Shown: one piece after another, positions 39,209 to 48,729 of the stretch
Numbering within the stretch: position 1 is the stretch's first letter
Layout of the letters: the number at the start of each line of letters is the position of its first letter
Assembly: GCA_963717375.1 (NCBI GenBank)
Contig: OY970329.1
Coordinates: forward strand, 1,426,001 to 1,490,000
From: VRUE01 sp963717375
GTDB taxonomy: Bacteria; Actinomycetota; Thermoleophilia; Solirubrobacterales; 70-9
Reading direction: 5' to 3'
DNA: 64,000 nucleotides
The notes under the pieces: generated by a model
Databases searched by the model: none
What the model saw: only the letters and a program-made list of their open reading frames with translations
What the model was told of the DNA's origin: nothing
Position numbers and translations under genes: made by a program

Positions 39209-41404
39209 ATGAGTCAAGGGGACGCAGTGCTGGAGCAAGCGAAAACAGGCGGAGCCGGCCGTTCTCGGATGCCGGGCCCTGCCCTGCTGCTCGTGCTGGT
39301 CACCGGGCTGCTCCTGATCCCAGCCGGCGGCGCTTCGGCAGCCGGCTGGATTCCGCAGGTCAACGTGTCAAAGACCGTTCCGGGCACGGCGAATACCGTC
39401 CTCTCCCTACAAGACGTGGCGCTCGACGGAGAAGGCAACGCGGTTGCCGTTTGGATACAGGCCGGGGAAAATGGGCTGGAAACCATCGAAGGCGCAACGC
39501 GGCCGGCCGGTGGCTCCTGGAGCAAACCCGTGACGATCTCGGACACCGCCGAGTTCAAGGTGGAGCTGAAGCTGGTCGTCGATCCGCAGGGCGACGCCGC
39601 CGCCGTGTGGATCGGCTACGCCGCCGGGGAAGGGGAGATCGTGCACGCCGCCACCCGCCCCGCCGGCGGCGAGTGGAGCGAGCCGGTGACGCTCTCCAAA
39701 GTCGGAGAGCAAGCCGTCGAACCCAACATCGCGATCGACTCGCAGGGCAATGTCACCGCGATCTGGGTGGGGGGAGTGGGATCGGAAGAAGGGGTCGTCG
39801 AAGCCGCGACGCTTCCCGCCGGCGGCGAGTGGAGCGAGCCGGTCGAACTCTCGGACGACAGCCGCGCCGCGTGGTCGCCGCAGCTCGCGGTCGACCCGCA
39901 GGACGAAGTCACGGCCGTCTGGACCCTCAATCTCGTCAACCGCGACGAGGGACCTGTGCAGTCGAAGACCCTCCCGGCAGGTGGGGTGTGGAGCTCCGAC
40001 GCGGTCGATGTCTCGAGCCCCGATGCGTTGGCGAGCAATCCCCGAGTTGCCCTGGATGCCCAGGGAGACGCGACGGCGGTCTGGCAGCTGAAAGACATTC
40101 CCGGCGCCAGCGGTTTCCACTACTCGGTGCAATCGACTCTCCGAACTGATGACGATTGGGGCACCCCTCAAACGATCTCCCGAGAAGACGCGCTCGCCGA
40201 CAAGCCGGAGGTGACCGTCGATCCGGACGGCAACGCGACCGTGGTCTGGTCGTTCTCCCCGATCTTCACCGGCTTGCCGACGGGCCTGCAAACTCGTAGT
40301 CGCACCGCCGCTGGAACGTGGGGCGCCACGACATTCCTGACGACCAGGCCCGGCGGAGTCGAACCCAACGAGAGCGATGTGCAGCTGGCGGCCGATCCGC
40401 ACGGCAACGTGACGGCGGTCTGGGGAGCATGGTCGGCTCCGACCGAAGTCATCCGCGCGGCGCGCCTGCCGGCGGGCGGCACATGGAGCGCTCCGATCAA
40501 CCTGTCGAGCACCAACGCCTACTCGCTGTGGCCGAGGCTGGCAGTGGATCCGCAGGGCTATGCGACGGTGCTGTGGTCCGGGGTCCAGGCGGGCGTCCAT
40601 GCGGTGCGCTCACGGGTCTTCGACCCGGTCGCTCCCGAGCTGCGCGACGTGGCGGTGCCGACGACGGGCGTGGTCGGGCAGCCGGTCGAGATGTCGGTCA
40701 ATCCCTTCGACGTCTGGCCGCCGGTCGCGAGCTCGTGGGACTTCGGCGACAGCAGCTCCGGCACCGGCGCGGCCGTTGAGCACTGCTACAGCTCACCTGG
40801 CGAACAAACGGTGACGATCACCGGCACCGACTCGGCGGCGAACACGGCGAGCGAGTCACGGACGATCACGATCGAACCCAACCCCACCCTCGCCCCGGGA
40901 TCCGATCCCTGCAATCCCCAGCTCCCCGACGATCCGGGCTCTTCGGAAAACCACAATCCTCCGAACCCCGGTGGACCAACCAACCCGAATTCCGGACCCG
41001 GCCCGACGGCGCCCGTTATCTCCGATCTCCAGCAATCCAGCTCCCGCTGGCGTACACCCGGCGCTCGCGACCGCTCGCGGTTGCCGGTCGGCACCACCTT
41101 CCGGTTCACGCTCGATCGGGCGGCCGACGTGCGGCTCGCGTTCTCGCGGATCGCCGCCGGCCGACAGGAAGGCGCGCGCTGCGTCAGGGCAACCAAGGCA
41201 AACGACGAGGAGCCGCGGTGCGATCGCTACCAGGCTCACGGCACCCTGGAAATAGCCGGACAGGCCGGGGAGAACGCCTACGGCTTCCGCGGCAGGATCC
41301 GCGGGCGCACGCTCGAGCCCGGGCGCTACCGCTTGCTCGTAACCGCCCTCGCCGACGGCACCATGTCGGCTGCCGCGCCGATTGAGTTCACGATCGCTCG
41401 CTGA
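39209..41404 (+). CDS. Secreted beta-propeller-like repeat protein with PKD domain
   Basis: 731 aa, ATG preceded by GGGGGAGGGA. Signal peptide with hydrophobic core ALLLVLVTGLLLIPAGG and cleavage after ASA. Residues ~60-460 hold about eight ~52-residue repeats built around DPQGDAAAVW and ATRPAGGEWSEPVTLS, as in beta-propeller folds; at DNA level two repeats share a 27-bp identical stretch (near 39666 and 39821). A PKD-like domain follows (SWDFGDSSSGTGAAVEHCYS), then a Pro/Asn-rich linker and a C-terminal beta domain (FRGRIRGRTLEPGRYRLLV). Extracellular; probably binds a ligand or surface. Confidence 0.8.
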   Translation: MSQGDAVLEQAKTGGAGRSRMPGPALLLVLVTGLLLIPAGGASAAGWIPQVNVSKTVPGTANTVLSLQDVALDGEGNAVAVWIQAGENGLETIEGATRPAGGSWSKPVTISDTAEFKVELKLVVDPQGDAAAVWIGYAAGEGEIVHAATRPAGGEWSEPVTLSKVGEQAVEPNIAIDSQGNVTAIWVGGVGSEEGVVEAATLPAGGEWSEPVELSDDSRAAWSPQLAVDPQDEVTAVWTLNLVNRDEGPVQSKTLPAGGVWSSDAVDVSSPDALASNPRVALDAQGDATAVWQLKDIPGASGFHYSVQSTLRTDDDWGTPQTISREDALADKPEVTVDPDGNATVVWSFSPIFTGLPTGLQTRSRTAAGTWGATTFLTTRPGGVEPNESDVQLAADPHGNVTAVWGAWSAPTEVIRAARLPAGGTWSAPINLSSTNAYSLWPRLAVDPQGYATVLWSGVQAGVHAVRSRVFDPVAPELRDVAVPTTGVVGQPVEMSVNPFDVWPPVASSWDFGDSSSGTGAAVEHCYSSPGEQTVTITGTDSAANTASESRTITIEPNPTLAPGSDPCNPQLPDDPGSSENHNPPNPGGPTNPNSGPGPTAPVISDLQQSSSRWRTPGARDRSRLPVGTTFRFTLDRAADVRLAFSRIAAGRQEGARCVRATKANDEEPRCDRYQAHGTLEIAGQAGENAYGFRGRIRGRTLEPGRYRLLVTALADGTMSAAAPIEFTIAR

Positions 41405-41536
41405 TCGCGGCTCAATCCCAGAATTTCCACACAAGTCGCGCCGGTTTGTGCGCGAAAGACTCCTGGTAGGAGGCGCCCAGATGCGCGAGGCTGTCGTCAT
41501 GGCCGAATCGGCAGCGCCTTTGCGAGGTGGTGATCC

Positions 41537-42862
41537 ATGAGCGGCCGGCGCCTGGCGGCGATCGGTGCGCTGCTGCTTGGTGTTGGGGGCCTTGCTGTCG
41601 CGGTCGTCGAGGCCGTGCAGGAGTTCCCGCGTGGGCTGGTCGCGCTCGCTTGCGTGGTGGCTGGGATCACCGCCGCCTGGTACGGCCTGCTGCGGACCGG
41701 AGCGCTTCGTCTGGCAGGGCTGCTCGCCGGCGTGGTGGGGCTCGGCGCCGCGCTGGCGCTGCTGGCCTCCGACGGCCTGCTGGAGGAGGCCCTGGTCGTA
41801 GCGGCGCTCGTTCTCAGCGGCGCCTTGGCGCGGGCGGCCTTCAACGTGCGCGTGCGCCTTCCGTCGCGACCGGCGCCGCAACGGCCGGTGCTGTTCTTCA
41901 ACCCGAAGTCCGGCGGCGGCAAGGCGGAGAAGTTCTCGCTGGCGGACGAGGCGCAAGCGCGCGGGATCAAGCCGATCGAACTGGCCCGCGGCCAGGATCT
42001 CGAGCAGCTCGTGCGCGTCGCCGTCGCCGACGGCGCTGACGGGTTGGCGATGGCGGGCGGCGATGGCTCGCAGGCGGTGGTCGCCGCGATCGCGGCGGAG
42101 CTCGACCTGCCATACGCCTGCGTCCCGGCCGGCACGCGCAACCACTTCGCGCTCGATCTCGGAGTCGACCGCGAAGACGTCGTCGGGGCACTCGACGCTT
42201 TCGTCGACGGCGGCGAGCACCGGGTCGACCTCGCCGAGGTCAACGGGCGCGTGTTCGTCAACAACGTCTCGCTCGGCCTCTACGCCGAGGCGGTCCAGCA
42301 GAGCGGCTACCGCGACGCGAAGCTGCTCACCCTGCTCGACACCGTTCCCAAGATGCTCGGTCCCAAGGGAGCCGGACTCGACTTGCGCTGGACCGGCCCC
42401 GGCGGGCACGAGCACTCCTCGGGCGCGGTGATCCTCGTCTCCAACAACCGTTACCGGCTTGGCAAAGCGGTCGGCTCCGGCACCCGCCCGCGGATCGATG
42501 ACGCGCTGCTCGGGATCACGGTCCTCGGCGCACCAAGCGGCAGCGGCCGCCCGGTGCAGCGACCGTGGCGGGAGTGGACGGCACCGGCCTTCGAGGTCGA
42601 CGCCGAGCATCCCGTCGCCGCGGGCATCGACGGCGAGGCCGCGCAGCTGCAACCGCCGCTGCGATTCCAGGTCCGCCCCGGAGTTCTGCGCGTGCGCATC
42701 GCCAGCCAGCACCCGGGCGCATCGCCCTCGGCCTCACTGCCCGACGGACTCGCGCAAAGCGCTCGCGACCTGGCGCAGATGGCGATCGGGCGCGATCCGA
42801 CCCCCGCCGTGACCAAAGCGGCACCCAACTCAACAACGCCAACCACGACGAAGGAGCACTGA
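41537..42862 (+). CDS. Diacylglycerol-kinase-like lipid kinase with membrane N-terminus
   Basis: 441 aa. The N-terminal ~110 residues contain three or four hydrophobic spans (GALLLGVGGLAVAVVEAV and following). The DAGK/sphingosine-kinase catalytic domain starts with VLFFNPKSGGGKAEKF, includes the nucleotide-binding AMAGGDGSQAVV and PYACVPAGTRNHFALDLG, and ends with a beta-rich domain (VNNVSLGLYAEAV; GSGTRPRIDDALLGI). It is probably a membrane-associated lipid kinase; the exact lipid is unknown. Its TGA overlaps the amphi-Trp ATG by one base, so the two are co-translated. Confidence 0.88.
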   Translation: MSGRRLAAIGALLLGVGGLAVAVVEAVQEFPRGLVALACVVAGITAAWYGLLRTGALRLAGLLAGVVGLGAALALLASDGLLEEALVVAALVLSGALARAAFNVRVRLPSRPAPQRPVLFFNPKSGGGKAEKFSLADEAQARGIKPIELARGQDLEQLVRVAVADGADGLAMAGGDGSQAVVAAIAAELDLPYACVPAGTRNHFALDLGVDREDVVGALDAFVDGGEHRVDLAEVNGRVFVNNVSLGLYAEAVQQSGYRDAKLLTLLDTVPKMLGPKGAGLDLRWTGPGGHEHSSGAVILVSNNRYRLGKAVGSGTRPRIDDALLGITVLGAPSGSGRPVQRPWREWTAPAFEVDAEHPVAAGIDGEAAQLQPPLRFQVRPGVLRVRIASQHPGASPSASLPDGLAQSARDLAQMAIGRDPTPAVTKAAPNSTTPTTTKEH

Positions 42863-43080
42863 TGGACATCTTCTCTGTAGAGCAAAAAGAGCGCCTCAGC
42901 CGCGAGGAGGTCGCCGCGCGGCTTCACAAACTCGCCGACATGCTGGCGCGCCACAACGAGATCGAGTTCGACCGCGGCGGCACCCACTTCACCATCAACG
43001 TGCCGGACGAGGTCGAGCTGAAGATCGAGCTCGAGGTGGAGAGCGACGAGCGCGAGCTGGAGATCGAGCTGACCTGGTGA
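42862..43080 (+). CDS. Amphi-Trp domain protein
   Basis: 72 aa. It matches the small amphi-Trp family: a helix SREEVAARLHKLADMLARHN, then FDRGGTHFTINVPDEVELKI and an amphipathic acidic C-terminal strand ending in the terminal Trp (EIELTW). The ATG shares a base with the stop of the lipid-kinase gene. The function of the family is unknown; coupling to a lipid kinase suggests a membrane or lipid context, which is inference. Confidence 0.8.
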   Translation: MDIFSVEQKERLSREEVAARLHKLADMLARHNEIEFDRGGTHFTINVPDEVELKIELEVESDERELEIELTW

Positions 43081-43186
43081 ACCCGGGCGCCAAGCGGAGT
43101 GGTTTGGGTGAATCGCCGACAGGGTGTCATCCGGAGGCGGCATGGACGATCCGGGTCGGCAGGATCGCCCATGCGCGCTTCGGCTC

Positions 43187-43666
43187 TTATCCTTCTTCGC
43201 CGCAGACGGTGAGGCCGTATTCGCGGGCCAGCTTGTTGACTTCTTTGAACTTGCTGGAATTGTTCGCGATCAGGGAGATAGGGTCGTCTTCGCCTTCTTC
43301 GATCGCTTCTTCGACGCCGGTGAGGATTTCATCGACTTCGCCTTCGTCCCCTTCCGGAGTGCCCAGTGCTCGGAGTTCTTCGACCTGACTCGAGATCAAC
43401 GGGATCAGGATTTCTTCAGCCGCTTCTTCCTGCACCGCCTTGCTCGGGGCCTTGGTTTCGCTGAGGTTGCGGTCCTTCGAGAACGCTTCGAATTCAGAAT
43501 CGATCTTGGCGCTGCCCTTAGTGCAGATCGCGTTGCCCTCTTTGATGAATTCGACCTTCGTCAGCGATGTCGTGCTTTCGCTGCTGTCGCCGCTGCTGCC
43601 ACACCCAGCTGCGCCGAGGGCGATCGCCAGCGCTCCGGCCAAGAGTGCGAGTAAAGGCTTATTCAC
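43187..43666 (-). CDS. Lipoprotein of unknown function
   Basis: 159 aa from GTG with GGAGGA 7 nt upstream. Lipoprotein signal: MNKPLLALLAGALAIAL, lipobox LGAAGC, then a Ser/Gly linker. The mature part is acidic and helical (FIKEGNAICTKGSAKID; VDEILTGVEEAIEEGEDDPI) with two further cysteines. This layout is common in actinobacterial surface lipoproteins. No enzymatic motif. Confidence 0.8.
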   Translation of the reverse strand: MNKPLLALLAGALAIALGAAGCGSSGDSSESTTSLTKVEFIKEGNAICTKGSAKIDSEFEAFSKDRNLSETKAPSKAVQEEAAEEILIPLISSQVEELRALGTPEGDEGEVDEILTGVEEAIEEGEDDPISLIANNSSKFKEVNKLAREYGLTVCGEEG

Positions 43667-43737
43667 GCTTATTCCTCCGAGATCGGTTCACGAGCGCGCA
43701 AGCCTACTTCGGGGTCCGGTTACCGCCCGCCGGGGCG

Positions 43738-44760
43738 TCAGGCGATCAAGCTCAGAACCCGGCGCTCAATTTGGCCCTGCCTGCGGGAAGTGACAATTTC
43801 GTCCGCGCCTAGTTTCGGAAGCTCGATCGTCTTGCCGTCGCGGAAGCGGTCGAGGACGCAGGGGTCGATGTAGGAGCGGCGGCAGACCGCGGGGGTGTTG
43901 CCGAGGCGCTCGGCGACCCGCTTGATCGCCGCGCGGATCACGCGCTCCCCGCCGCCCTTCGAGGTTGGCGGCCCCTCGCGCGCCAACTCGACCGCGGCGA
44001 GGACGGTGCCGTGCCAGGTGCGGAAGTCCTTGGCCGAGAACTCCTCGCCCGCCTTCTCCCGCAGGTAGGCGTTGACGTCCTCAGAGCGGACGTCATGCCA
44101 AACGCCGTCCTCGCGGAAGACGAGGAGGTCGTCAGGGCCGCTGCGCCTGCGCCGCATCGCCTCGATCGCCGTCCTGACCTCGGGGTCGCGGATCGACTGG
44201 ACGCGGCGCTGCCCGCTCTTCGCCGGAAAGTCGAAGACGACCTCCTCGCCTTCGATCGAGACGTGCTCGCGCAGCACGGTGGCGACCCCGTAGCTCTCGT
44301 TGCTCTCGGCGTACTCCTCGCCGCCGATCCGAAAGAAGCCGAGGTCGAGGAGGCGGACCGCGCAGGCCAGGGCGCGCTCGCGCGGCATCTTCTCGCGGGC
44401 GAGGTCCTTCTTCACCGCCCGGCGCAGCCGCGGCAGCTCCGCGGCGAACTCGCGCATCGACTCGAACTTGCGCTGTGCGGCCCGGAGCTGCCAGCGCTCG
44501 TGGTAGAGGTACTGCTTGCGACCGGCTTCGTCGAGGCCGGTCGCCTGGATGTGGCCGTATGGATCGCCGCAGATCCAGACCTCCTGCCAAGCGGGCGGGA
44601 TCGCCAGCTCGCGAATCCGCCCGAGCGTGTCCTCGTCGGCAACCCGCCCGCCTTCGGGGTCTAAGTAGCTGAAGCCGCCGCCGCGGCGGCGCCGGCTGAT
44701 TCCCGGACCTGAGCAGTCCGAGCGCCTGAGTCGTCCCCGCCGCGACTCAGGTCCGCTCAT
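43738..44760 (-). CDS. Type IB DNA topoisomerase (poxvirus-like)
   Basis: 340 aa. Features of bacterial topoisomerase IB: GGGFSYLDPEGGRV, IPPAWQEVWICGDPYGHIQA, YLYHERWQLRAAQRKFESM, FRIGGEEYAESNESYG, DFRTWHGTVLAA and the active-site tyrosine in CRRSYIDP. It relaxes supercoils through a 3'-phosphotyrosyl intermediate. The C-terminal ~40 residues (KLGADEIVTSRRQGQIERRV) follow the active site. It is a single gene; the small Zn-ribbon gene upstream is on the same strand. Confidence 0.93.
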   Translation of the reverse strand: MSGPESRRGRLRRSDCSGPGISRRRRGGGFSYLDPEGGRVADEDTLGRIRELAIPPAWQEVWICGDPYGHIQATGLDEAGRKQYLYHERWQLRAAQRKFESMREFAAELPRLRRAVKKDLAREKMPRERALACAVRLLDLGFFRIGGEEYAESNESYGVATVLREHVSIEGEEVVFDFPAKSGQRRVQSIRDPEVRTAIEAMRRRRSGPDDLLVFREDGVWHDVRSEDVNAYLREKAGEEFSAKDFRTWHGTVLAAVELAREGPPTSKGGGERVIRAAIKRVAERLGNTPAVCRRSYIDPCVLDRFRDGKTIELPKLGADEIVTSRRQGQIERRVLSLIA

Positions 44761-44815
44761 TCGGAGTCTGTACCCCTACTGGCCCAGAGAAAACGTGGCG
44801 CTTTCGGTCGCCGAG

Positions 44816-45019
44816 CTAGGCGGCGCGCGGCAGGTCTCTTCGCGGGGCAAGCTCGATCAGCTCGCCTTCCTCCGCATATACAGGCTCGAAGCTCGCCACC
44901 GAGAGAACCACGTAGCTGTAGCCGCACTGGCAGACCTCGCGCTCGACTTGGTCGAGATTCTCGACCACGACCTCGGACTCCTCGGCGCAGTCCGAGCAGA
45001 AAACGGTCACTTGCAACAT
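44816..45019 (-). CDS. Small cysteine-rich (zinc-ribbon-like) protein
   Basis: 67 aa. Two Cys pairs, CSDC near residues 8-11 and CQC near 30-32, could bind zinc. It also has an acidic middle and a C-terminal ELAPRRDLPRAA. ATG start at 45019 with no ambiguity over in-frame starts. No family named. It lies between topoisomerase IB and the PfpI-family gene, all on the minus strand. Confidence 0.6.
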   Translation of the reverse strand: MLQVTVFCSDCAEESEVVVENLDQVEREVCQCGYSYVVLSVASFEPVYAEEGELIELAPRRDLPRAA

Positions 45020-45067
45020 GCATCGATGGTTGCGCGCCGGCCGGACGGAGCGCCTCCCGCGCCTCGA

Positions 45068-45646
45068 TTAGGCGGGGGCGCTCTGGCGCTGTCCCTCGTG
45101 CACGCCCTCGGCGAACTCCTCGACGATCTTCGCGTTGAAAGCGTCGAGGTCGTCGGGCTTGCGGCTGCTGACCAGGCCCTGGTCGACGTGGACTTCCTCG
45201 TCGACCCACTCGGCGCCGGCGTTGCGAAGGTCGGTCTGCAGGCTCGGCCATGAGGTGAGCGTGCGCCCATCGACGACGCCTGCGTTGATCAGGGTCCACG
45301 GTCCGTGGCAGATCACCCCGACGGGCTTGCCGGCCTCGAAGAAGGCGCGGACGAACTGGACGGCGTCGGTATCGGTGCGCAACTGGTCAGGATTGGCCAC
45401 GCCGCCCGGCAGCACCAGGCCGTCGTAGTCGTCGGGATCCGCCTCGCCTGCGGCCTTCTCCGGGCGAAAGGTGTCGCCCTTGTCGAGGTGGTTGAAAGCC
45501 TGGATCTCGTCGTCTTCCGGAGCAAGCAAATCGACGTCGGCGCCGGCCTCGCGCAGCGCGTCGCGCGGGCTGGTGAGCTCGACTTCCTCGACCCCCTCGT
45601 TGGCGACGAGGATCGCGATTCTCTTGCCCTGTAGCTGATCTGACAT
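45068..45646 (-). CDS. DJ-1/PfpI family protein (general stress protein type)
   Basis: 192 aa from the ATG at 45646, which has AAGGAG upstream (the longer frame is not native). KRIAILVANEGVEEVELTSP carries the conserved acidic residue, YDGLVLPGGVANPDQLR the central motif, and KPVGVICHGPWTL the nucleophile Cys-His elbow, as in YhbO/YraA-type proteins linked to deglycation or stress. Cytosolic. The C-terminal part (SSRKPDDLDAFNAKIVEEF) is also family-typical. Confidence 0.93.
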   Translation of the reverse strand: MSDQLQGKRIAILVANEGVEEVELTSPRDALREAGADVDLLAPEDDEIQAFNHLDKGDTFRPEKAAGEADPDDYDGLVLPGGVANPDQLRTDTDAVQFVRAFFEAGKPVGVICHGPWTLINAGVVDGRTLTSWPSLQTDLRNAGAEWVDEEVHVDQGLVSSRKPDDLDAFNAKIVEEFAEGVHEGQRQSAPA

Positions 45647-45853
45647 CTGAAGCTCCTTTGAATCGGTCTGGAGTGCGCGCCGCCAGCCCGGACGCCTCTC
45701 CGCCTTGCGGCGGTTGGTCTTCTCACCCAAGCGGGAACCGGTCCTAACGCCGGTGAAAGCCGCCGGGGTCCGGGCTGGCAGCCGTTGCCGTCCACTACCC
45801 CGGGACAGTGAGGCAAAACAACGGGCTTGCATTGGACGTCACTCGGGTAGGCG

Positions 45854-48088
45854 ATGACGGTGCCGCAACAGAATTCTCGTCCTTCGCGGGGCGGGCTCAG
45901 GTGGAATCGCGCCGGGCGGGCGGTCGTCTGGCTGCGTTTCCTGATCGTTCCCGCCTGGATCGCCGCCACCGTCATGGCGGTCACCCATCTGCCCTCCGCC
46001 TTCGAAGCCGAAGCCGGCGAGCTGGGCAGCCTCCTGCCGCACTCATCCGAAGCGCTCGAAGTCGAACACAAGGCGATCGAGACCTTCGGCTTTCCTTTGC
46101 TCAGCCGCACGATGGTCGTCGCCCGCCGGCCGCAGGGCTTCTCGGCTGCGCAGACGTCGGCTGCCGCCCGCTACATCGCCGATGCGGATCGCAGCGAAGG
46201 TCCGAGCGCCGTCAAGGCGGTGCCGATTGCCGACACGCCGGGGACGCTCGGTGGGAGACCGGCGGCGACGATCGTCGCCTACCTCTATCTCGACCCGACG
46301 CTGAGCGAAGACGAATCCCAGGAAAGCGCCGAGCGTTTCGCCAGCGGGTTCGGCCGAGCCACCTCGGCGCCGGTGGTAAAGGTGACCGGCGCCCTGCCCG
46401 GGACCCGCGCGGAAACCGAGATCGCCGAAAGCCACCTGATCTGGGTCGAGCTGGCAACGGCGCTGCTCGTGGTGGGAATCCTCGCCCTCTACTTCCGCTC
46501 CCTGGGCATTCCCTTGCTCGGGGTGGCGACGGTGGCGGTTGCCTATCTCTGCGCCGATCGCGTCCTCGGCTGGATAGCCGAGCGCTACGGCCTCTCGATC
46601 CCCCGCGAGGCAGAGCCGGTGATCGTCGCCCTGATCTTCGGCGTGCTCACCGACTACCTCGTCTTCTTTGTCGCGGACTACCGGCAGCGATTGCGCCAGG
46701 GCGCGGGGACGACCGAGGCCGTCGCCGCGGCGACCAGCGAGCTCTTGCCAGTGATCCTGACCGCGGCGCTGATGATCGCCGGGGCGACCCTGACCCTGCT
46801 GCTCTCCGGGGTGCGCTTCCTCAGCGCCTTCGGCCCGAGCATGGCGGTCGCGGTGATCGTCTCGGCCCTGGTCGCGATGACGCTGGTGCCGGCGGCGCTG
46901 GCGATCTTCGGCAGGGCCTTGCTGTGGCCGCGTGGACTCACTCAGCAATCCGTCGAGGAGGGAGAGAAAGACGCGCCTGAGAAGGCCGGCGCACGCGGCC
47001 ACCTGCTCGGCGCCGCCGTCAGGTTTCCCGTGCTGACCGCGCTGCTCTGCGTCGCGGTCCTGCTGGTGGCGGCGAGCGGGTTGCGCCATCTCGAGCTGGG
47101 TAATCCGGTGATGCGCGGGCTGCCGGAGACGAGCGAACCCCGCCAGGGATATGACGCGGCGGCGGCGGGCATCGGGCCCGGAGTGCTCGGGCCGACGATG
47201 CTCGTCCTCGAAGGGCCGGGCATCGCGGCGCGAGAGGATCAACTGGCGAGCTTCCAAGCCCGGCTCGAACGCGAGTCTGGAGTCGTGGGCGTGCTCGGAC
47301 CCACCGACCAGCCGATTCCCTCACGCGCGGGCGTCATGCTCGCCCCCAACGGTGGTGCGGCGCGCTACGTCCTTGCTCTCGAGGGGGATCCCGACGGCGC
47401 CGAGGCGATCGACGCTCTCTCAGCGGTCGAAGCCGACCTGCCGACCCTGCTCGAGGACAGCGAACTCGCGGGGACGAAAACCGGGATCACCGGCGATACG
47501 ACGATCGCCTCGGAACTGACGGACGAGACGACCACCGCCTTCGAGCGCGTGACGCCGGCGGCAGTGGTGGTGCTGCTCGTCCTGCTCTGGATTCTGCTCG
47601 GCAGTTGGAGCGCGCCGCTGTACCTCGTCGGGAGCAGCCTCCTTGTCGTCGCAGCCGCTCTCGGCCTCACGGTCTACGTCTTCCAAGGCCTGCTCGACTA
47701 CGGCGAGCTGGCCTTCTTCGTGCCGGTCGCCAGCGCGATCCTGCTGCTCGCACTCGGTGCCGACTACAACGTCTTCCTGATCAGCCGCATCTGGCGCGAG
47801 GCCGAGGACCAAGAGCTGCGGCCGGCAATCCGCAGTGCCGGCGCTCGGGCCGGCCGGGTGATCACCGTGGCCGGCATCATCCTCGCGCTCTCCTTTGCCG
47901 CAATCGCCCTGATCCCGATCCAGGGCTTCCGCGAGATCGCCTTCGCCCTCTGCGTCGGCCTGCTTCTCGACACGCTGCTCGCGCGCACCCTTCTGGTCCC
48001 GGCGCTGGTGGCGATCTTCGGGCGCGGAAAGCGCGCGACCAAGCCCGAGCGAGGCGTGCCGCCTACCTCACCCGAAGCTTCAACTTAG
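45854..48088 (+). CDS. MMPL-family RND transporter
   Basis: 744 aa, two homologous halves. Each has one N-terminal span, a large exported domain and about five further spans: RAVVWLRFLIVPAWIAATVM ... VELATALLVVGILALYF, VIVALIFGVLTDYLVFFVAD in half one; AVVVLLVLLWILLGSW ... ILLLALGADYNVFLISRIW in half two. The GxxxDY signatures (GVLTDY and GADYN) are the proton-relay motifs of MmpL proteins, which export lipids or drugs. The C-terminal tail is short. Monocistronic, with no adjacent MmpS or regulator. Confidence 0.92.
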   Translation: MTVPQQNSRPSRGGLRWNRAGRAVVWLRFLIVPAWIAATVMAVTHLPSAFEAEAGELGSLLPHSSEALEVEHKAIETFGFPLLSRTMVVARRPQGFSAAQTSAAARYIADADRSEGPSAVKAVPIADTPGTLGGRPAATIVAYLYLDPTLSEDESQESAERFASGFGRATSAPVVKVTGALPGTRAETEIAESHLIWVELATALLVVGILALYFRSLGIPLLGVATVAVAYLCADRVLGWIAERYGLSIPREAEPVIVALIFGVLTDYLVFFVADYRQRLRQGAGTTEAVAAATSELLPVILTAALMIAGATLTLLLSGVRFLSAFGPSMAVAVIVSALVAMTLVPAALAIFGRALLWPRGLTQQSVEEGEKDAPEKAGARGHLLGAAVRFPVLTALLCVAVLLVAASGLRHLELGNPVMRGLPETSEPRQGYDAAAAGIGPGVLGPTMLVLEGPGIAAREDQLASFQARLERESGVVGVLGPTDQPIPSRAGVMLAPNGGAARYVLALEGDPDGAEAIDALSAVEADLPTLLEDSELAGTKTGITGDTTIASELTDETTTAFERVTPAAVVVLLVLLWILLGSWSAPLYLVGSSLLVVAAALGLTVYVFQGLLDYGELAFFVPVASAILLLALGADYNVFLISRIWREAEDQELRPAIRSAGARAGRVITVAGIILALSFAAIALIPIQGFREIAFALCVGLLLDTLLARTLLVPALVAIFGRGKRATKPERGVPPTSPEAST

Positions 48089-48147
48089 TCAGCCCCGCCC
48101 TGTTCCTGCCTTGCAACGCCGGCCTCGATCCGGACATATAGAGATAG

Positions 48148-48729
48148 ATGGGCTCGGGTCAGATCGAGAAGAAGGAGGCGCTCGGCCGCGAGCTCGCCCA
48201 GATCCGCTTCGGCCAGCTCTACCGCGATCAGGGGCGGGCGATCCTTGCCTACGCGCTGCGGCGCGTCGAGGGCCCGGAGGACGCGGCCGACGTCGTCGCC
48301 GAGACTTTCCTCGTCGCCTGGCGGCGCCTCGATGAGGTGCCCAACGACGCGCGGGCGAGGCTGTGGCTCTTCGGGGTGGCACGCCGGGTGATCGCCAACC
48401 GACATCGGGCCGAGCGCCGGCGGACCCGGCTGGGGGAACGCCTTGCCGAGGCCCTGCGCACAGACCTCTCGACCCAACCCGCCCCGGCGGGCGAAGCGGC
48501 GGAGCTCCTGCGGGCAATGGCCGGGCTGGGCGACGACGATCGCGAGCTGCTCCTGCTCGTCTCCTGGGAGGAGCTCTCGCCGGGAGAGGCGGCGAAAGTC
48601 CTCGGGATCTCCTCGCTCGCCGCCCGCAGCCGCCTCCACCGCGCCCGCCGCCGGCTGCGGGCCCTGCTGGAACAAGAGGAATCGGCGACGAGCCACGGAC
48701 CCGAACTCGACATGGAGGAAGCCAGATGA
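48148..48729 (+). CDS. ECF-type RNA polymerase sigma factor
   Basis: 193 aa with sigma region 2 (LYRDQGRAILAYALRRVEGP, EDAADVVAETFLVAWRRLDE) and region 4 (LLLVSWEELSPGEAAKVLGI, SSLAARSRLHRARRRLRALL). Length and domain pattern are those of group-4 (ECF) sigmas. It overlaps the following gene by 4 bp (ATGA), which encodes a membrane protein with an anti-sigma-like layout; the pair is probably one signalling unit. No self-regulated promoter motif could be named. Confidence 0.93.
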   Translation: MGSGQIEKKEALGRELAQIRFGQLYRDQGRAILAYALRRVEGPEDAADVVAETFLVAWRRLDEVPNDARARLWLFGVARRVIANRHRAERRRTRLGERLAEALRTDLSTQPAPAGEAAELLRAMAGLGDDDRELLLLVSWEELSPGEAAKVLGISSLAARSRLHRARRRLRALLEQEESATSHGPELDMEEAR

